Assembly (NCBI GenBank): GCA_043228905.1
Contig: JBHGNT010000004.1
Coordinates: 20,212,001 to 20,276,000 of the forward strand
Direction: 5' to 3'
Origin: Azolla caroliniana
Taxonomy: Eukaryota > Polypodiophyta
DNA length: 64,000 bases
Both the position numbers and the translations under genes were made by a program. The first letter of the stretch is position 1. Each line of letters starts with the position of its first letter. The notes under the pieces were generated by a model, which saw only the letters and a program-made list of their open reading frames with translations, did no database searches and was not told where the DNA came from. Of this stretch, positions 60,294-64,000 are shown one piece after another.

Positions 60294-60617
60294 CTGTCAA
60301 GAAGACGAACTAGATACAATAAAATGCAATTATCAGTCACTGATTACTTTGTGTGTTTGAAATCTAGCTTTTCAACATTTTTATTATCAGTAATTGTGAT
60401 GATACGTACATATATAGCTTATAAATTCAGGTAGGAATGCCCACAGGTTTTTGTTCAAAATAACACAAATTTGCAAGCTTATCACCTATCTTCTTACTCT
60501 TGCTAAGCTCAATGCACTTCAACTCAGAATGCTTTCCCTTCCCATGAAAGCCATGATTCCATGCACTTAAATATTGCTCTAATTGTCATGTGATAATGTA
60601 ATAAACTCTACAAAAAA
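60294..60617 (-). other. Intronic sequence upstream of the first visible SOS1 exon
   Basis: The acceptor (ttgacag) of the exon starting at 60293 lies at its left end. Nothing else is recognised up to the copia fragment. Confidence 0.5.
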
Positions 60618-60704
60618 CTAAAAGGATTGATCGAGTTGCCGGAAGGTAAGAAGGCAGTCCGGAACAAGTGGGTCTACAAACTGAAGACGGGAGAAGGTGA
60701 GAAT

Positions 60705-60877
60705 TGTCGAGAATGATTAAAAAGTTATAACAGCTAGCCCAATGGCTAGTCAGCCCCGCCTTTATAAAGAGGAACTTTCTCCTCATGTAAATATGAGCGA
60801 TCTCTGTATTTTCTCCCTCCTGTTGTGACATACCAATGTATATTATTGAATAAATGTGCTTTCTCATTTTTCTATTG
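60705..60877 (+). mobile_element. Small LTR-like insertion in the copia RT (about 173 bp)
   Basis: It begins TGTCGAGAATG, contains a TATA-like ctttataaag (about 60759-60769) and an AATAAA (60850-60855), and interrupts the copia frame between GEGEN and PPRYKAR. The bases gaat occur at both edges (60701-60704 and 60878-60881), and removing one copy restores the frame. It lacks a CA end, so the class (solo LTR or TRIM) is uncertain. Confidence 0.6.
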
Positions 60878-61107
60878 GAATCCACCCAGGTACAAAGCCC
60901 GCATTGTGGTGAAGGGTTTCCAGTAGAAGAAAGGTGTGGATTTCCACGAAATATTTGCCCCGGTAGTGAAAATGACATACATACGGATGGTGTTGAGCAT
61001 TGCAGCCAGCATGGACTTGGAAGTCAAACAGCTGGAAGTAAAAACAGCTTTCCTGCATGTAGATCTAGAAGAAGCAATCTACATGCGACAGCTGGAAGGA
61101 TTTGTAG

Positions 61108-61405
61108 AAAGAAAGAAAGAAAGAAAGAAAGATATATTAACATCTTTTAAGAGGCCAAAATGGCCTATAAGACCAAATAAAAGATTACATCTTAAGTGTT
61201 GTCTAGTCTTTGAGAACAAATCAAAATAAAATAAATATTACACAGTAAATATAAAAGTAAATAACATGAAAAGAAAAGGAATAAGGGAATCTGGTTTTTG
61301 GCACATATGAGATCCTCAAGTTAGGTATATTGTAGCTTTTGTCTTCATAAGATCTCTAGCATAGGTCGATCCAGAATGGAAATGTCTCCGAAGCGAGGGA
61401 AGCAC
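61108..61405. mobile_element. Unclassified ~300-bp insertion in the copia RT
   Basis: The copia frame breaks after LEGFVE and resumes at KGKENLVC near 61410. The inserted sequence starts with a (GAAA)n run and ends with cctag, and short agaaag-type sequence occurs at both edges. I see no coding region or terminal repeats. Confidence 0.5.
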
Positions 61406-61513
61406 CTAGAGAAAGGTAAAGAAAACCTGGTATGCTGACTAAGGAAGAGCTTGTATGGGCTGAAACAAGTGCCCCGGCAATGGAACCGAAAATTCGAATC
61501 CTTCATGGTAGAT

Positions 61514-61940
61514 TGTTGAGAATCAAGCTCAACTTGTGTGAACATGTGCTTATGAAGAAAAGGACGATGTGTGAAAAAGTGTGAGCACACTTTATTGTAA
61601 TCTGTGAAGTTGGCAAGTGTTAATGTGGTCAAAGAATATTAGATATTCTTATGACAACATTATACTCAAGTGGATATCTTGGTTAGATTCCACCAACACA
61701 TTTAATATGGCAATCCCTTGAGGACTTGTATATAAAACCCCCTTCGCCCATTCTGTTTTGTTGATGATCTTTAGTTAATTCATATAGCTCTCTTCATTGC
61801 ATAAGTTGTCATCCCCCTACTGTGTGTTTTCTTATTTTCTAGTTATTCTCTCTAATTCCTTCTCTTGCTTATACACTCACTCTCTCACACATACACTACG
61901 CTTCTGAATACTCAACTCTACTAGAGTTAGATTCTTTACA
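61514..61940 (+). repeat. Probable solo LTR in the copia RT (about 427 bp)
   Basis: It begins TGTTGAGAATC and ends TTTACA, with a TATA-like tatataaaac near 61729-61738, interrupting copia between KFESFM and the GHGFNKR segment. No clear target duplication is seen, although tagat occurs at both ends with slightly different borders. Confidence 0.6.
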
Positions 61941-62993
61941 AAGGTCATGGTTTCAACAAGAGACACGCCGACCACTATGTCTTTGTGAAGAAATATGAGG
62001 GAGGAGACTTTCTCATCCTCCTATTGTATGTTGATGACATGTTGGTTGTCGGACAGAACTTCAAGAAAATTGGAAGCTTGAAAAAGGCACTAAGCAAGTC
62101 GTTTGAAATGAAGGATATGAGTCCGACAAAGCAGATTCTAGGAATGCACATTGTCAGGCACCGAACAAAGAAGTTGTTGTGGTTGTCACGAGAGAAGTAT
62201 GTGACAAAGGTGCTCCGGAGATTCAACATGCAAGATATGAAACCGGTCGGCTCGACTCTGCCGACAAACAACAAGCTGTCCAAGAGCCAATGTCTGAAGA
62301 CAAAAGCAGGGAAAGCTGAGATGAACAAGATCTCGTATGCCTCAACAGTCAGAAGCTTGATGTATGCAGTGGTTTGACCCAGGCCGGACATTGCATATGT
62401 TGTCGGAGTAGTCAAATGATTTATGGGTAATCCCGGCAAGGAGCATTGGGCTGCGGTCAAGTGGATACTTCGGTACCTGATAGGGACCTCAAGCATGTGT
62501 CTCTGATTCAGCTCAGGTAACCCCGTGCTAGAAGGGTTCACAAATTCCAACATGTCGGCTGATGCAAATACGTGATGATGTTTGCAGGGGGAGCCATCTC
62601 ATCACAGTTGAGGTTGTAGAAGGTTGTGGCTCTGTCAACCACCAGAAGCGAAGTATGTTGTTGTCGTCAAAGCCGGCAAGGAAATCGTATGGATGAGAGA
62701 TTTCATCAGTGAGTTAGGAATGAGGCAGGAACAATTCCGACTGCACTGTGACAATCAAAGTGCCATCCACCTTGCTAAGAATGCCGCCTACCACTCTAGA
62801 ACTAATCATATCCAGCGGAGATATCATTGTCTTAGAGAGAGGATAGAAGAAAGGGATTTTTTCTTGGTAAAGATCCATACAGACTACAATGGATCAGACA
62901 TGCTGACCAAGGTGCTACTTGCAGACAAGCTGAATGCATGCTGACATCGAGTAGATCTGCTGAATTACACCATCCTGGAGTGAAGGGGGAGCT

Positions 62994-63501
62994 TGTTTGG
63001 ATAACTGTTCCCTCCGGATGGGATGAGTTGGAAAGCCAGGCCGGCAGAGAGCCAAATCGGATGTGAGCCAACAAAGAGCTGAATCGAATGAAGGCCGGCA
63101 GAGAGCCGAATGCTGATTCGGCCGTAGCTAATTAGAGGCTACATTTGTAAATAGACCATACTATGTATAAGTATAAATATAACTAGGGCAATCACTATGT
63201 ATGTGGACTGTGTGTGATCATCAAGGTTGTAATCACTGAGAAATCTAAGTGTGTGAGTGAGTGTGTGTATCCGTCTGCAAGACGAAGACGATCTCAAGGT
63301 CGTTGCCCGAGTCTCCTGCATTCTCTCATTCATATAGTGATTCTGTTTGGAGTCTATGAACTCCCGTGGTTTTTCCCATTTAGGGTTTTCCACGTTAAAT
63401 CTCGTGTCTTGTTGTCTGTGTTTTTTTTTTGTTTTCGGTTTACTCTCTTGTCTTTGCATTTTGTTTGCTGACCGGTTGTGGCCTGTCCCTCATTTACAAC
63501 A
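62994..63501 (+). repeat. 3' LTR of the copia element (about 508 bp)
   Basis: It begins TGTTTGGATAAC directly after a polypurine tract and ends ACAACA. A possible TATA region lies near 63160-63180. The first part has a short repeat of gccggcagagagcc (about 63041 and 63090). Confidence 0.7.
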
Positions 63502-64000
63502 AGGGATATCATTACAAGATGTTCTATAATCTTCCTAATTGAAAGATGTTCTTGAACTCGTGATTTTTTCCCTTAAGCATAATGATAAATCTACCACGGT
63601 AATGTAGCCAGAAAGCAATTGCTCTTTGTCAAGGTAGAAGAAATGGAACCATTTACTGAATGTTATACGGAGATTAGTAGCAACCTTGAGTTGAATGAGG
63701 CAGCATTACTTATGACAATAATTAGCTAGATGTTCTATTCTGAGGTGGTGATTCATCTTCATGGTTTGCAAAATAATAGCTTCGAGAATACTAAGATGAA
63801 TTTATGCAAGCTCAAAAACGTCAGTTCCTTGCTTTGCAAGGCAGGTGATTCAATAGGTTCAATTAGTTAGCACAAACATAGAATACTATATGAGACAGAA
63901 TTTCACCTTCAAGAATCACTAGAAACCCGAAACAAGTACATGCTCAGAATAAGCATGCTATAATCATACTCTTGTACAGGAATAATGATGATATGACAAA
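63502..64000. other. Right edge, probably SOS1 intron
   Basis: No exon of SOS1 is recognised here on the minus strand and no other gene is seen. Placement within the SOS1 intron is inferred from the missing upstream exons. Confidence 0.4.

Larger units (their letters stand above)
60618..63501 (+). mobile_element. Ty1/copia retrotransposon, 5' truncated and itself invaded
   Basis: Plus-strand RT pieces are, in order: LPEGKKAVRNKWVYKLKTGE (60628-60690), YKARIVVKGF ... AFLHVDLEEAIYMRQLEGFV (60890-61107), LRKSLYGLKQVPRQWNRKFE (61439-61500) and a YVDDMLVV block (62027-62050), then RNase H (HCDNQSAIHLAKNAAYHSRT, HIQRRYHC). A polypurine tract (gtgaaggggga) precedes the LTR at 62994. The pieces are separated by three unrelated insertions. 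In-frame stops are TAG 60924, TGA 61436, TGA 62375 and TGA 62417, with others near 62500-62620. It is dead. If SOS1 continues to the right, the element lies in one of its introns in antisense orientation. Confidence 0.92.

Overview
The window is nuclear DNA of a land plant. The host genes have spliced introns with GT..AG borders, plant-specific families (a PRONE-domain RopGEF, the tail of a SOS1-type Na+/H+ antiporter, an intronless PLS-class PPR protein, a plant membrane methyltransferase-like protein), long AT-rich gene-poor spacers, abundant microsatellites and several retrotransposon types. A seedless plant, plausibly a fern, is my inference from the PPR style and the retroelement mix. I cannot prove it from the window alone.

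Layout. Positions 1-12.1 kb are a nested retrotransposon block. A Ty3/gypsy chromovirus pol end with its 3' LTR (plus strand, 1-3106) lies in the gag of a GC-rich minus-strand gypsy element (C, 3107-4788). Element C shares its LTR (4789-5418) with a second, more complete minus-strand gypsy element (B, 4789-11456). A further LTR (11457-11957) sits in a fragment that looks Ty1/copia-like. Positions 12.2-15.8 kb hold a decayed LINE zinc-finger fragment and two nearly identical inverted hAT-like MITEs of about 850 bp, whose 8-bp target duplications are swapped, around a 100-N assembly gap. A methyltransferase-like gene (19263-21736, minus, 2 exons) follows, with a dense G-box/ABRE cluster upstream (22243-22575). 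A 5'-truncated LINE with a perfect 16-bp target-site duplication occupies 25184-27431. Then come a conserved plant gene of unknown function (29593-30222), a PPR gene (33323-35518, minus), a 10.6-kb repeat-rich spacer, RopGEF (46177-49202, 7 exons), a 77-codon two-exon gene (51971-52307, minus) and the last ten exons of SOS1 (55884-60293, minus). The rest of SOS1 would lie beyond the right edge. What is probably its next upstream intron contains a decayed Ty1/copia element (60618-63501) that itself carries three insertions.

The host genes are not an operon or pathway cluster. RopGEF (Rho-type GTPase signalling), SOS1 (plasma-membrane sodium export), PPR (organelle RNA processing) and the methyltransferase are independent transcription units. 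I found no new defence-like or biosynthetic system. The most informative signals are structural: swapped target-site duplications around the inverted MITE pair, two gypsy interiors sharing one LTR, a G-box array, and two host genes whose exons only appear when splice sites are read by eye. All exon borders are hand-derived from reading-frame continuity and GT/AG signals.
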